Origin: Acidobacteriota bacterium
GTDB lineage: Bacteria; Acidobacteriota; Holophagae; Acanthopleuribacterales; Acanthopleuribacteraceae
Assembly: GCA_002747255.1 (NCBI GenBank)
Contig: PDUC01000044.1
Coordinates: forward strand, 1-64,000
Length of the DNA stretch: 64,000 nucleotides
Direction: 5' to 3'
The notes beneath the pieces are model-generated. The model was not told the origin of the DNA and ran no database searches. It saw only the letters and a program-made list of their open reading frames with translations. A program made the translations under genes and the position numbers. Numbering within the stretch: position 1 is the first letter of the stretch; every line of letters starts with the position of its first letter. Of the stretch, positions 7,724 to 17,175 are shown piece after piece.

Positions 7724-8812
7724 ATGGAACGCGTTTTTAATTTTGGAGCAGGGCCTTGCACCCTTCCATTAGAAGTACTGAAAGAAGCACAATCAGAGTT
7801 CACCAATTTCCAGGGCTCTGGAATGTCAATTATTGAATCCAGTCACCGAGGCAAAGAGTACGACACGGTACACCATGAAGCCCTGACCATGCTGAAAGAA
7901 CTCTACGGTGCACCCGAGGACATGGAAGTCCTGCTGCTTCAAGGTGGAGCCACCTTACAATTTTCAATGATCCCCATGAACCTGGCCAAAAAGGGCAAGA
8001 AAGCAGCTTACCTCGTTACCGGCAGCTGGAGTAAAAAAGCACTCGCCGATGGTAAACTGTATGCCGATGCTTATGCCGCCTGGGACGGTAAAGACGACAA
8101 CTATTCACACATGCCCAAGTCGAAAGACATCAAACTGCAAGAAAACACCCAGTATCTCTACATCTGTTCCAATGAAACCATTGGCGGTATCCGTTTTCCC
8201 AAGTTTCCAGATGTAGACGTTCCCCTTATTGTGGACGTTTCATCCGAATTCTTGAGTCGCCCCATTGAATGGGACAAGTGCGATCTCGTCTACGGCGGCG
8301 TGCAAAAGAACCTGGGCCCTTCAGGTGTTACCATTCTGTTTATTCGCAAGCACCTGCTTGAAAACCTGAACACCGGTCTGGGCGCCTACTTAAATTATGC
8401 CACCCACGCGAAGGCCAAGTCTCTGTACAACACACCTCCTGTGTTTTCCATTTACATGATGAACAAAGTGCTGAAGTGGGTCAAAAAATGCGGTGGTCTC
8501 AAGGGTATCGAAAAAATGGCAGAAGAAAAAGCCGGCTTAATTTACGATGCAATGGACCAGAGTAACGGCTATTTCAGGTCTCCGGTTGCCAAAGAGGACC
8601 GCTCGCGCATGAATATCGTTTTCAGGCTGCCCACAGAAGAACTGGAAGCCAAGTTTCTGGAAGAATCCAAGAAAAAGGGTCTGGTTGCACTGAAAGGACA
8701 CCGCTCTGTTGGCGGTCTGCGGGCATCAACCTATAACGCAATGCCGCTGGAAGGTGCCAAAGCACTGGTAGCGTTTATGAAAGACTTTCAAGCTCAAAAT
8801 CCCGCATCATGA
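7724..8812 (+). CDS. serC: Phosphoserine aminotransferase
   Basis: SerC transfers the amino group from glutamate to 3-phosphohydroxypyruvate, the second step of serine synthesis. The 362-residue protein opens with VFNFGAGPCTLPLEVL, carries the LLQGGATLQFSMIPMNL substrate and cofactor segment, and has the PLP lysine in YGGVQKNLGPSG (about Lys195). The C-terminal GHRSVGGLRASTYNAMP motif is also typical. AGGAG at 7711-7715 precedes the ATG. It lies 87 bases after serA, with a hairpin between. Confidence 0.96.
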   Translation: MERVFNFGAGPCTLPLEVLKEAQSEFTNFQGSGMSIIESSHRGKEYDTVHHEALTMLKELYGAPEDMEVLLLQGGATLQFSMIPMNLAKKGKKAAYLVTGSWSKKALADGKLYADAYAAWDGKDDNYSHMPKSKDIKLQENTQYLYICSNETIGGIRFPKFPDVDVPLIVDVSSEFLSRPIEWDKCDLVYGGVQKNLGPSGVTILFIRKHLLENLNTGLGAYLNYATHAKAKSLYNTPPVFSIYMMNKVLKWVKKCGGLKGIEKMAEEKAGLIYDAMDQSNGYFRSPVAKEDRSRMNIVFRLPTEELEAKFLEESKKKGLVALKGHRSVGGLRASTYNAMPLEGAKALVAFMKDFQAQNPAS

Positions 8813-8832
8813 TGAAAGGAAGGTATTGAATT

Positions 8833-10086
8833 ATGGTTGCTATTAAACCCTTTAAAGGCTTTACACCCCGGCCCGAAATGGCAGAGCAGGTGGCCTCTCC
8901 CCCCTACGATGTTTTAAGTTCCGAAGAAGCCCAGCAAATGGCCAGCGGAAATCCCAATTCGTTCCTGCGGGTCGTCAAATCGGAAATTGACTTCAAAGAC
9001 GGAGCGAAACCATCCAAAGAGCAGATATTCCAGCGCGCCCTGGAAAACCTGAACCGCCTGATTGATGAGAATATCCTGGTTCAGGATGACGAACCCTGTT
9101 TTTACCTCTACCAGCAAAAAATGGGTGAACACGTGCAGGTCGGCCTGGTATGCGGTTCATCAGTCGATGATTACAATGCCGGGAAAATCAAGAAACACGA
9201 GTTTACCCGCACCGACAAGGAAAACGAGCGAACGCGCCATATTGAAGTCATTAACGCCAATACGGGGCCGGTCTTCCTCACCTACGGCCATCGTGACGAC
9301 ATGGATCGCTTTGTTGAACAGATTCTGACACGTCAACCCTACATCGACCTGGTCGCCAAGGACGGCATCGCCCACACCCTCTGGAAGGTGCATTCAAAAG
9401 ATGAAATCGCTAAAATTGAGGGCATTTTCAGTGAACTGGATGCCACGTATGTTGCCGACGGCCATCACCGTGCGGCAGCGGCATCCCGTGTGCAGGCTAT
9501 CAAGCAAAAAGAGAACCCCAATCACACCGGTGACGAAGCCTACAACTACTTTTTAACCGTGGTTTTCCCCGACAATCAAATGTACATCATGGATTACAAC
9601 CGGGTTTTAAAAGATCTCAACGGCTTGACCGAACAGGAACTCATGACCAAACTCAAAGAAAAGTTCGAGGTTAGCGAGCTCTCGGTCAGTGACCCGCAGG
9701 ATGCGAAACCGCAATCCAGAAACCACTTCTCCATGTACCTGGACAAGAAATGGTATCGACTTATCATTAAAGAGCATCTCATTCCAAAGGACGATCCCGT
9801 CAACTCGCTTGACGCGGCTCTGCTGCAAAACGAGGTTCTTTCGCCTCTTTTCAATATCCAGGATCCGCGAACCGCCACCAATATTGACTTTGTCGGCGGC
9901 ATTCGAGGTCTGAAAGAGTTGGTGAAACGCTGCGAAAACGGCTATAAAGTCGCTTTTGCGCTCTACCCAACGGGCATCGATCAATTGATGAACGTCGCCG
10001 ATTCCGGCAACGTCATGCCGCCCAAATCCACCTGGTTTGAACCCAAACTGCGTTCGGGCATGGTTGTTCGAATGCTCTCTGAATAG
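8833..10086 (+). CDS. DUF1015 family protein, serine-operon partner
   Basis: The 417-residue protein matches DUF1015: PFKGFTPRPE at the start, the PPYDVLSSEEA motif (about 24-34), FTRTDKENERTRHIEV, and YVADGHHRAAAASRV with the DGHHR signature at about residues 209-213. The DGHHR element recalls the ParB-like fold of free-serine kinases such as SbnI/SerK; this is a resemblance seen by eye, not a proven function. It lies 20 bases after serC with an AAGGAAGG site and is followed at once by a terminator, so it is the last gene of the serine operon. No serB phosphatase is in the window, which makes a role in serine/phosphoserine metabolism attractive but unproven. Confidence 0.88.
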   Translation: MVAIKPFKGFTPRPEMAEQVASPPYDVLSSEEAQQMASGNPNSFLRVVKSEIDFKDGAKPSKEQIFQRALENLNRLIDENILVQDDEPCFYLYQQKMGEHVQVGLVCGSSVDDYNAGKIKKHEFTRTDKENERTRHIEVINANTGPVFLTYGHRDDMDRFVEQILTRQPYIDLVAKDGIAHTLWKVHSKDEIAKIEGIFSELDATYVADGHHRAAAASRVQAIKQKENPNHTGDEAYNYFLTVVFPDNQMYIMDYNRVLKDLNGLTEQELMTKLKEKFEVSELSVSDPQDAKPQSRNHFSMYLDKKWYRLIIKEHLIPKDDPVNSLDAALLQNEVLSPLFNIQDPRTATNIDFVGGIRGLKELVKRCENGYKVAFALYPTGIDQLMNVADSGNVMPPKSTWFEPKLRSGMVVRMLSE

Positions 10087-10110
10087 TATCTGAAAGAAGT
10101 CCGATTCCTA

Positions 10111-10147
10111 AAACGCCGGTTAAGTGCTTTTTAACCGGCGTTTTTTT
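10111..10147 (+). terminator. Intrinsic terminator of the serA-serC-DUF1015 operon
   Basis: AACGCCGGTTAA (10112-10123) pairs perfectly with TTAACCGGCGTT (10131-10142) around a 7-base loop and runs into a stretch of T through 10147. Confidence 0.92.
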
Positions 10148-10281
10148 ATGTTTGCCATAAGCGCGCCCGGAAAAACAAAGGCGGTTTGCCAAAATGCAAG
10201 TTCACTGTCTGCTTCTCAAAATGTTTTGCCGCTTGCGCGTTTTACAAGTCTATAACGGGGTAAAGTGGGTAATAAAAAAAG

Positions 10282-10358
<77 letters not shown>

Positions 10359-10371
10359 CAACCGAGTGAGC

Positions 10372-10400
10372 ATCATACTCTTAAAGTTTGCGGTTGTCAA
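10372..10400 (-). promoter_or_regulatory. Promoter of tRNA-Pro
   Basis: On the minus strand a consensus TTGACA (10395-10400) and TATGAT (10372-10377) are separated by 17 bases, 14 bases before the tRNA 5' end. Confidence 0.8.
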
Positions 10401-10717
10401 TCCCAGTTTGAGTAACTTTTTTCCTGGAATATCAAAAAAAATAGATTCTACTGGATCCCTTACATCGAGGAAACACTCCAAGCCACCAGTAAAACCATAC
10501 ATCGCTCTTCAGATGAACAACCGCACCCTGGATTGGCTCGCAGCAATGCGGGTTGGGTGCTGCTCCTGCCTGTCATTTTCGGTTCTGAGAACCCTTTGTT
10601 CAAAAAGTACCCATGCCAAAGTAGATATCTGTGTCGTTCTCGGGCATTCTGGTATATACTTCCCTTTTAAAACTTGCTCGTCAAGATGAAGTAAATTATG
10701 CATGGATTGGGTGTATT
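10401..10717. other. Gene-free stretch before the POT transporter
   Basis: No gene is supported. A TGG-TATATA element at 10650-10658 may be an extended -10 box for the transporter; no good -35 was found. The transporter frame stays open upstream to 10631 without family similarity. Confidence 0.3.
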
Positions 10718-12196
10718 ATGAGTGAAGATAAGAAATCGTTTGGTCAATTAATTAAATCTTTTAACAGCATGTTCTGGTTAGCGAGTGCCATGGAGCTTTT
10801 TGAACGCTGGGCTTGGTACGGGATGTTTGCCGTGCTGGCTCTGTACTTGACCGGTTCCACCGACGAAGGCTGCCTGGGTTTCACCCATACGGAAAAAGGC
10901 TATATTATGGGGCCCATTACAGCTATTTTGTATCTCCTGCCCATCCTGACCGGTGTTATTGCCGATAAAATCGGTTACAAGGTATCACTCATCATCGCCT
11001 ATGTGATTTTAATCGTCGGCTACTACTCCATGGGTACTTTCAGCTCGTTCTGGTCTTTTTATTTCATCTTCCTGCTGGTAGCGGTAGGTGCTGCCATGTT
11101 TAAACCGGTTGCATCGGCCACGATTACCAAATCCACCGATAAGGGCAACTCCACCTTGGGCTTTGGTATCTTTTACATGATGGTCAATGTCGGCGGCTTT
11201 GTCGGTCCAGCCATGTCATCCTACTTGCGCACCACTTATGGCTGGAAACTGATTTTTATCCAGGCCTCGGTGGTCATTGCCATCAACCTGCTGATCGTCA
11301 TTTTCTTTTACAAAGAGCCTGAGCGTCAAAAAACCGAAGAAACCCTGGGTGAGGCGATTGTCAATTCGGTCAAGAAAATATTTGAAGCCGTTATGGATGT
11401 TCGTTTGACGGTTCTGCTGATCATCATGGTTGGCTTCTGGACCATGTTCAACCAGCTTTTTTACACCTTGCCAACCTTCATTGAGGACTGGGTTGATACC
11501 AAACTGCTGCACGATCAAATTGCTTCTTTCTGGCCCTGGCTGGCAAAAGTCATGAGTGGCGGCGGAGATTCCGTCAACCCCGAATGGCTCATCAATATCG
11601 ATGCCGGTTCCATTGTTGTTCTTCAGGCCTTTGTGTCTTTCTTCGTTTTAAAAATGAGACATGTATCCGCCATGATTCGCGGCTTCATTATTGCGGCCAT
11701 TGGCATCGGCATTACGTTTTACACCAGTAACGGCCTGTTCACCATCGTCGGGATCATTATCTTCTCCGTAGGTGAAATGGCGACCAATCCCACTTTCTCT
11801 TCCTTCATCGCGATCATTTCGCCAAAAGGCAAGGAAGCTCTTTATCAGGGCGCCTACTTCCTGCCCGTCTTTGCCGGCAACCTGCTGACGACGTTTGTCT
11901 CCGGCAATCTCTACCAGGCCTGGTCGGATAAATTGTCGCTGCTGCAAACTGAAATGGGTAAGCGGGGCATTGACATGCCCCAAGTGGGTGCTGAATTCTC
12001 CAAGAACGATTACTTCAAGCTGGCCGCGGAAAAACTCGGCATGACCTACAATGAAATGACAGAGATGGTTTGGACGACCTATAATCCCAATAAAATCTGG
12101 TATGTGATTGTGGGAATTGGCGTGTTTACCATTCTGGCACTCTCCATTTACGACTACAAAGTGGTACGTCCTCGTGAGAAGAGAGCCCAGGAATAG
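10718..12196 (+). CDS. POT/PTR family (proton-dependent oligopeptide-type) MFS transporter
   Basis: The 492-residue membrane protein has about 12-14 hydrophobic helices. The first helix carries MELFERWAWYGMFAVLALYL, the ExxER(F/W)xxYG signature of proton-coupled POT transporters. A further helix pair contains FGIFYMMVNVGGFVGPAMSS, matching the family's second conserved block. POT proteins import di- and tripeptides or related compounds with protons; the substrate here is not decided. ATG 10718 starts the conserved part; the ribosome binding site is weak. It stands alone between tRNA-Pro and the chemotaxis genes. Confidence 0.85.
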   Translation: MSEDKKSFGQLIKSFNSMFWLASAMELFERWAWYGMFAVLALYLTGSTDEGCLGFTHTEKGYIMGPITAILYLLPILTGVIADKIGYKVSLIIAYVILIVGYYSMGTFSSFWSFYFIFLLVAVGAAMFKPVASATITKSTDKGNSTLGFGIFYMMVNVGGFVGPAMSSYLRTTYGWKLIFIQASVVIAINLLIVIFFYKEPERQKTEETLGEAIVNSVKKIFEAVMDVRLTVLLIIMVGFWTMFNQLFYTLPTFIEDWVDTKLLHDQIASFWPWLAKVMSGGGDSVNPEWLINIDAGSIVVLQAFVSFFVLKMRHVSAMIRGFIIAAIGIGITFYTSNGLFTIVGIIIFSVGEMATNPTFSSFIAIISPKGKEALYQGAYFLPVFAGNLLTTFVSGNLYQAWSDKLSLLQTEMGKRGIDMPQVGAEFSKNDYFKLAAEKLGMTYNEMTEMVWTTYNPNKIWYVIVGIGVFTILALSIYDYKVVRPREKRAQE

Positions 12197-12505
12197 TATC
12201 GCTACAGGGAGCAGCCTGATCTGATAATCATCTTATGTCGGGTTTACATAACCTCGCAACTTGCGGTTTTTGAACTGGCGGCACGGAGATTTTACTGTCC
12301 ATTGAGCCCAAAAAGGCAAAAAAATCATGGTGACTTGGCTGTGTCGCCGCTGTGTTTGTGAGTTCCAATTACACTGTTGGAGAAGGTTTGCCTGTATTCA
12401 TTACTCAATAAAGCTTTTTAAATTAGCTCTTTGGGTGTTCTGTTCATATCAAACGGCTTTTTTCGGGTTGAGCTGTTTTAGAAAATACTTTTTTCTGCTT
12501 CCCGC
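12197..12505. other. Gene-free stretch before the cheR promoter
   Basis: No gene or clear terminator is visible. A plus-strand frame of 60 codons (12327-12509) has no family signature and ends inside the FliA-type promoter. Confidence 0.3.
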
Positions 12506-12532
12506 TTAACTCTTTTCTCGATCGGCCGATAA
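12506..12532 (+). promoter_or_regulatory. FliA (sigma-28) type promoter of the cheR gene set
   Basis: TTAA (12506-12509), a 15-base spacer and a perfect GCCGATAA (12525-12532) match the sigma-28 consensus TAAA-N15-GCCGATAA with one mismatch. It lies 28 bases before the cheR start codon. This puts cheR, and probably the following four genes, under flagellar late-gene control. Confidence 0.75.
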
Positions 12533-12560
12533 ACTTCATAGCTGATGGATAGGTCGTATT

Positions 12561-13400
12561 ATGAACAATAGAGAAAAGCTCAATAAAGAAGATTTCAAGG
12601 CACTCAGGGAGTTCATCTACAAGCAGAGCGGTATGTTCTTTTCCGATGCCAAACTCTACTTTATCGAGAATCGCGTGTCAAAGCGTCTGGAAGCGTTAAA
12701 CTGTCCCAGCTATAACTTGTATGTACGCCACATTCAGAACCCCGCCAACAAGAAAGAGCTCCTCACCTTGCTGGACCGGGTGACAACCAATGAAACCAGT
12801 TTTTATCGAAATCCACCCCAAATTGATGCTTTCAAGAATATCATTTTGCCCAAATTAGTAACGGCTGCCAAAGCAGCCGGTCGCTCGCAGCTCAAAATTT
12901 GGTCCTCTGCATGTTCAAGCGGAGAGGAACCGCTTACCCTTGCAATGGTAATTAAAGAGAAGCAGCATCTTTTGCGTGGACTTAACGTGCGGATTTATGC
13001 TTCGGATATCTCCAGTGATATCCTGGAGAAAGCCAAAAAGGGTATCTACTCCGAATACAGCATGAGGAACCTGCCCGAGTTGTACAAAAAAAAATGGTTC
13101 AAGATGAGGGGCGGTTCCTATGAAATTGAGCGAGAGCTGAAATCCATGATTCACTATGAGAGATTCAACCTCGTTGACTATCCGGGTTACTACAAATACA
13201 AAGGAATGGACGCCATCTTTTGCAGAAACGTTTTGATCTATTTCGATTTGGCGGTCAAGCGTTCAATCATTGAATGTTTTCACAAGTCCATCAATAAAAA
13301 CGGGTACCTCATTATTGGACACGCGGAAAGCCTGCATAACATAAGTAAAGATTTCAAAATAGAACATTTTTCAAGGGCCATTGGCTACTTGAAAGCATAG
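12561..13400 (+). CDS. cheR: Chemotaxis protein methyltransferase CheR
   Basis: CheR methylates glutamates of chemoreceptors using SAM, setting adaptation. The 279-residue protein has the N-terminal helical domain (FKALREFIYKQSGMFF), the linker motif VTTNETSFYRNPPQ, the SAM-binding segment IWSSACSSGEEPLTLAM (canonical WSAxCSxGEEPY), YASDISSDILEKAKKG and the late CRNVLIYFD motif. Length is normal. It is the first gene behind a FliA-type promoter and is separated from the next gene by 8 bases. No receptor, CheA or CheB gene lies in the window. Confidence 0.94.
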   Translation: MNNREKLNKEDFKALREFIYKQSGMFFSDAKLYFIENRVSKRLEALNCPSYNLYVRHIQNPANKKELLTLLDRVTTNETSFYRNPPQIDAFKNIILPKLVTAAKAAGRSQLKIWSSACSSGEEPLTLAMVIKEKQHLLRGLNVRIYASDISSDILEKAKKGIYSEYSMRNLPELYKKKWFKMRGGSYEIERELKSMIHYERFNLVDYPGYYKYKGMDAIFCRNVLIYFDLAVKRSIIECFHKSINKNGYLIIGHAESLHNISKDFKIEHFSRAIGYLKA

Positions 13401-13408
13401 GAGATGGG

Positions 13409-14260
13409 ATGAGAGTTTCCATACGTGAAATAATAGCAAAAACAGGAGATTTACCTTCAATGCCCGAGCTGGCCATGAAGGTCATGCGGATGCTCGAGGA
13501 TCCAAACACCAACGCAAAGAATTTACAGGATACCATCAGTAATGATCAGAGCATGACTCTGCAAATTCTTAAAATAGCCAATTCCGCACTCTATGGCTTG
13601 AAGCGGGAAGTGCGCACTTTGAGCCACGCGATCATGATCCTGGGGTTTAACAGTATTCGGTCCATTGTTTTGGCCTCCGCTGCAAAAAACATGTACTTCT
13701 CAAAGACCATGGGCTTAAAAGAGCGTTTGTTGTGGGAGAAATCCATTGGGTGCGCCATGATCTCACGTATCCTCGGAAGTAAATTTAGTGATATCAATAA
13801 AGAAGAATGCTTTATCTGCGGTTTGATGCACAACATGGGACAAACCGTTTTAAATCAGAAATTCCCCGCTGAATACGACCAAATTATTCAGGAATCGTAC
13901 ATGGAAGGCATCCCCGTTGAAGCCCTTGAAAAGAGGGCCTTCGGGTTCTCACACAATGAACTGGGTGGAGCGATTACAGAAAAGTGGAATTTAAGTGAAA
14001 ATATCTCTCAGGTCATCTTGTTCTACCTGGCACCTGCAATGGCGCCACAACCTCACAGACGCCTGGCATCTGTTGTCAATATAGCTCATTCCTTTTGTGC
14101 AGACCTGGGTGTTGGAGTCAAGGAGCCTGTGCCTGTATCCTTTGATTTTCTCAGGAGTTCAAGAGACATCCTCGACTGTCCAGTGGAATTACTCGAAGAG
14201 TGGAAGGAAGAGCTGGCAGGCTTGCTGGAAGAAAATGCCGGAGTGTTCACTGAGTTATAG
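13409..14260 (+). CDS. HDOD domain protein (first of a tandem pair)
   Basis: The 283-residue protein begins with the HDOD signature DLPSMPELAMKVMRMLEDPN, followed by ISNDQSMTLQILKIANSALYG and HAIMILGFNSIRSIVLA. HDOD is an HD-related output domain of signalling proteins. The HD pair is replaced here by HN in the segment CGLMHNMGQ, so phosphohydrolase activity is doubtful. It carries no receiver or GGDEF domain. Genes of this type are frequent in motility and second-messenger networks. It sits between cheR and a second HDOD gene, apparently in one transcription unit. Confidence 0.88.
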   Translation: MRVSIREIIAKTGDLPSMPELAMKVMRMLEDPNTNAKNLQDTISNDQSMTLQILKIANSALYGLKREVRTLSHAIMILGFNSIRSIVLASAAKNMYFSKTMGLKERLLWEKSIGCAMISRILGSKFSDINKEECFICGLMHNMGQTVLNQKFPAEYDQIIQESYMEGIPVEALEKRAFGFSHNELGGAITEKWNLSENISQVILFYLAPAMAPQPHRRLASVVNIAHSFCADLGVGVKEPVPVSFDFLRSSRDILDCPVELLEEWKEELAGLLEENAGVFTEL

Positions 14261-14274
14261 AATCTGGAGGTACA

Positions 14275-15138
14275 GTGCGGTCCATCGAAGACACGATTCA
14301 GAAAATAAAATCATTGCCTGTTTTACCGGACATGGCGCATAAAATACTTCAGATTGCTGATGATCCGAATGTATCGATTGTGCGTTTGGCAGAGGAGATC
14401 CAGAAAGATGCTGCCATTACAGTCCGTGTGCTCGAAGTAGTCAACTCCAGTTTCTACGCGTTAAGACAGGAAGTGACTTCTGTCCAACAGGCTATTACCC
14501 TGCTGGGAGTTCAACACGTTCGCAATTTGGTCATGACGCTCATTGTCATCAGCCGCTTTCGGGACACGCCTGATGCCCTTTTGCGTTTATCTGATTTCTG
14601 GAATCACTCACTGGGTGTGGCTTTGATCAGTCAGGTGTTTGCAAAAAAAATGGGGTATAAAAAACACGCCGAACTTTACTTGGCGGGCTTACTTCACGAT
14701 ATTGGTAAACTTGTTCTGCAGGCCTATTATCCCGAAGACCTTCAGCATGTGAAACAGTATCTGGACGAGCATGGGGGCAGCATGTACGACGCGGAAAAAG
14801 CCGTGCTTGGCTTCTCTCACGCTGATTTGGGTGCGGGGATGGCGCAGAAGTGGAAATTACCTCAAATTCTTCAAATGGGAATTCAGTATCATCACGATTG
14901 CGTAGAAAGCCCTGACGTTCTTTTTTCAGCCCTTCTACAAGCCTCAAATCAATTGACCCAGTCCCGTCTCTACGCTGTCTACGGAGACCAGAACATCGAT
15001 GTGGTGTTTGCAGATGAACCCTGCTGGAAGATTATTTTTAAAACTTATAAATCCAGCATGGATATGGAGCGGTTCCTGTTGGAAATGGACGATGAAATAG
15101 AGAAAGCAAAAGAGCTGGTTCAAAGTGCCAGGAGCTGA
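14275..15138 (+). CDS. HDOD domain protein (second of a tandem pair)
   Basis: The 287-residue protein starts at GTG 14275 (GGAGG six bases upstream) and again shows HDOD: SLPVLPDMAHKILQIADDPN, IQKDAAITVRVLEVVNSSFY and AITLLGVQHVRNLVM. Unlike its neighbour it keeps an HD pair in AGLLHDIGKLVLQAYYP (about residues 139-146). The two proteins align over their whole length, suggesting duplication, but have drifted far apart. The different state of the HD pair hints that one may be a sensor and the other a possible enzyme; this is inference. Confidence 0.88.
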   Translation: MRSIEDTIQKIKSLPVLPDMAHKILQIADDPNVSIVRLAEEIQKDAAITVRVLEVVNSSFYALRQEVTSVQQAITLLGVQHVRNLVMTLIVISRFRDTPDALLRLSDFWNHSLGVALISQVFAKKMGYKKHAELYLAGLLHDIGKLVLQAYYPEDLQHVKQYLDEHGGSMYDAEKAVLGFSHADLGAGMAQKWKLPQILQMGIQYHHDCVESPDVLFSALLQASNQLTQSRLYAVYGDQNIDVVFADEPCWKIIFKTYKSSMDMERFLLEMDDEIEKAKELVQSARS

Positions 15139-15142
15139 AGGT

Positions 15143-15574
15143 ATGCTGCCGGTTGTTATTTCACTGTTCATCTCTGTGCTTGCTTTATTATTTGTGTTTT
15201 TGTTTCGATTGGACTCGCACAGGAAAGTGGAAGACCTCAAAGATCGTATAGATGAACTTCAAACGTGTAAACAGCAGATCAAACAGCTTGCTGAGGAAAT
15301 GACTGTCAGTCGCAGAAAGTCTGCCGAACAACACAGCGGTGCCCTTGAGGATGCTCAAGAACTGGATAGAAAAATCGAACAGCTGCGTAAGCTTGTGGAG
15401 AACCTGGTCGGGAAAGGAGCAGAGCCCATCCCTGAAACGTCGAAAGTACAGCAAAAACTTCTTGAGCAATTGTGCTCCGGTCAGCCTGTTGCCGAGATAG
15501 CCCAAGATGCCGGAGTTCCAGTTGGTGAAGTGGAACTCTTGAACAATTTGAGAAATTACAAGAAGGAATCATGA
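15143..15574 (+). CDS. Single-pass membrane coiled-coil protein (DUF2802/DUF6115-like)
   Basis: Start ATG 15143 follows AGGAG and the end of the HDOD gene. The 143-residue protein has an N-terminal membrane helix (LPVVISLFISVLALLFVFLF), a long coiled coil rich in Glu, Lys and Gln, and a C-terminal helix-turn-helix-like tail, LCSGQPVAEIAQDAGVPVGE followed by VELL. This layout matches DUF2802/DUF6115 proteins, which are often found beside flagellar or chemotaxis genes; their function is not known. Its stop overlaps the start of the next gene (ATGA), so translation is coupled. Confidence 0.7.
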   Translation: MLPVVISLFISVLALLFVFLFRLDSHRKVEDLKDRIDELQTCKQQIKQLAEEMTVSRRKSAEQHSGALEDAQELDRKIEQLRKLVENLVGKGAEPIPETSKVQQKLLEQLCSGQPVAEIAQDAGVPVGEVELLNNLRNYKKES

Positions 15575-16995
15575 GTAAGCACGAAAGCATCAAACGTTCA
15601 ATTTCTCCCTTCTATTTTTCACAGAAGCTACTCTCAACTCCGCCAAAACGGAACTTTACCAAGAACACCAGCGCTACTTTTGCAAAAAACCTGAAGAATT
15701 TCTTATATCGCTGGAAGAACAAACAGGAACGAAATGCCGAGGCGTTTTACAACAGAGGATTCAAGGCACATGTCATTGGGAAAATCGATACAGCCATGAC
15801 CTATTATAAGCAGTGTCTTGAGATCGATCCCCATCATTTCGCAGCCCTTAACAACATGGCGGGGGCTTGTGCTCACACGAAAAACTTTGATAAAGCACGC
15901 GATTACCTGGAACAGGCTCTCTTTGGAACCAGAGGTATATCCATGGTGTACTATAATCTCGGGCTCCTCCTGAGAGCCATGGATCAAGAGGATGGCGCCA
16001 TTGAAGCTTTTCAGCAGGCAATCGAGCTGAAGCCAAATCATTTTTGGGCCATCTTGAACCTGGCTGAAATACTGGTTGACCGGGTTCAATTCAAGGATGC
16101 TATTGATTGCTATCTGAGGGCGCAGCCCATCGCACCCGACCCTGTTACAGTCAAGCTTCGGCTGGCTGAGCTTTACTACCTGGAGAACGATTTTGCAAAG
16201 GCTGAATTGATGTTTCGCGAGCTTCTGGAACAGCGCGAGACGCCCGAAGCATTGTATAATTTGTCCTGGTTGCTGATCATACAAGAGAAAGCGATACCCG
16301 AAGCCATCGCACTCCTTCAAAAATCAAGGCTCAAAAAGACTCCGTATCATGAAGCGCTCTTTAATTTGGCGGTAGCAGAGTCCATGAATGGCCAATTTAC
16401 AGACTCTCTCAATCATATGATGAGCTATACCAATCAAACAACGCCCATGGACCTTCGTCAACTCGTCAAAAACTACCGCGTGCTTGTGATGGTCAACGTG
16501 AATAATACAGCCGCGTCCATGGAAATCGCGACCTGTCTTTTTAAGGATGGCTATGACGATGAAGCCATCAGGGAACTTCGGCTCCTGTTGCGAAGAAAAC
16601 CAAATGATCTTGAAACCATGAAACTGTTGAGCCGCTTTGAATATGAGACAGGTCAAAAAGACCTCGCACTTCGGACTTGCAGAGAAATATTGAAACTGGT
16701 ACCAGACAGGGACTGTCTGGATGTTTACCTGCTCATGTCGAAAATATACGGTAGCCAAGGTGACTATGCCACAGCCATGTCGCATATCAAAAAGGCCATT
16801 GATATCAATCCCGCTCTGCCTGATTTGAATTATCAATACGCAACCTTTCTCGCTCAGCAGGGAGAATTCAGCCAAGCACTTAAATATTACAAAAAAATCG
16901 CTGCCACTGCACCGGGATACCCAAGGATTCAGAGCAGAATACGAATGGTTGAAGAGGAACTCAGGGAGAAAAAAACCCATAAACACTCGTCGTGA
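15571..16995 (+). CDS. TPR-repeat protein, last gene of the cheR set
   Basis: The 474-residue protein contains about ten tetratricopeptide repeats from residue 50 onward (for example AEAFYNRGFKAHVIGKIDTA, and VYYNLGLLLRAMDQEDGAIEAF). It has no signal peptide and should be cytoplasmic. TPR proteins are binding platforms; the partner is unknown. The coupling to the coiled-coil gene and the FliA promoter upstream suggest a part in motility or receptor-linked signalling. The short basic N-terminus before the first repeat has no recognised domain. Confidence 0.85.
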   Translation: MSKHESIKRSISPFYFSQKLLSTPPKRNFTKNTSATFAKNLKNFLYRWKNKQERNAEAFYNRGFKAHVIGKIDTAMTYYKQCLEIDPHHFAALNNMAGACAHTKNFDKARDYLEQALFGTRGISMVYYNLGLLLRAMDQEDGAIEAFQQAIELKPNHFWAILNLAEILVDRVQFKDAIDCYLRAQPIAPDPVTVKLRLAELYYLENDFAKAELMFRELLEQRETPEALYNLSWLLIIQEKAIPEAIALLQKSRLKKTPYHEALFNLAVAESMNGQFTDSLNHMMSYTNQTTPMDLRQLVKNYRVLVMVNVNNTAASMEIATCLFKDGYDDEAIRELRLLLRRKPNDLETMKLLSRFEYETGQKDLALRTCREILKLVPDRDCLDVYLLMSKIYGSQGDYATAMSHIKKAIDINPALPDLNYQYATFLAQQGEFSQALKYYKKIAATAPGYPRIQSRIRMVEEELREKKTHKHSS

Positions 16996-17175
16996 ACTTG
17001 TTTCGGCACGCAGCGATCTCTTGCGCTGGAGTCCCTGCAACTCCTTTTGACGCAGGCGCCGCCAACTCGGACCGGAAACGCCAGACAAGAAACCTCCATG
17101 CAAATGAGCAATCCCTGGAGACAAGGGCTACTCATCCTGTCTTTTAATAATTGACAGAGTCGTTGTAAAATAAAC

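Noticed and set aside
15703-16320. Open frame of 205 codons antisense to the TPR gene
   Set aside because: The TPR pattern on the other strand is unmistakable; the antisense product shows no known motif.
16324-17124. Open frame of 266 codons on the minus strand
   Set aside because: It is mostly antisense to the TPR gene and has no family similarity; the part beyond the TPR stop does not look coding.
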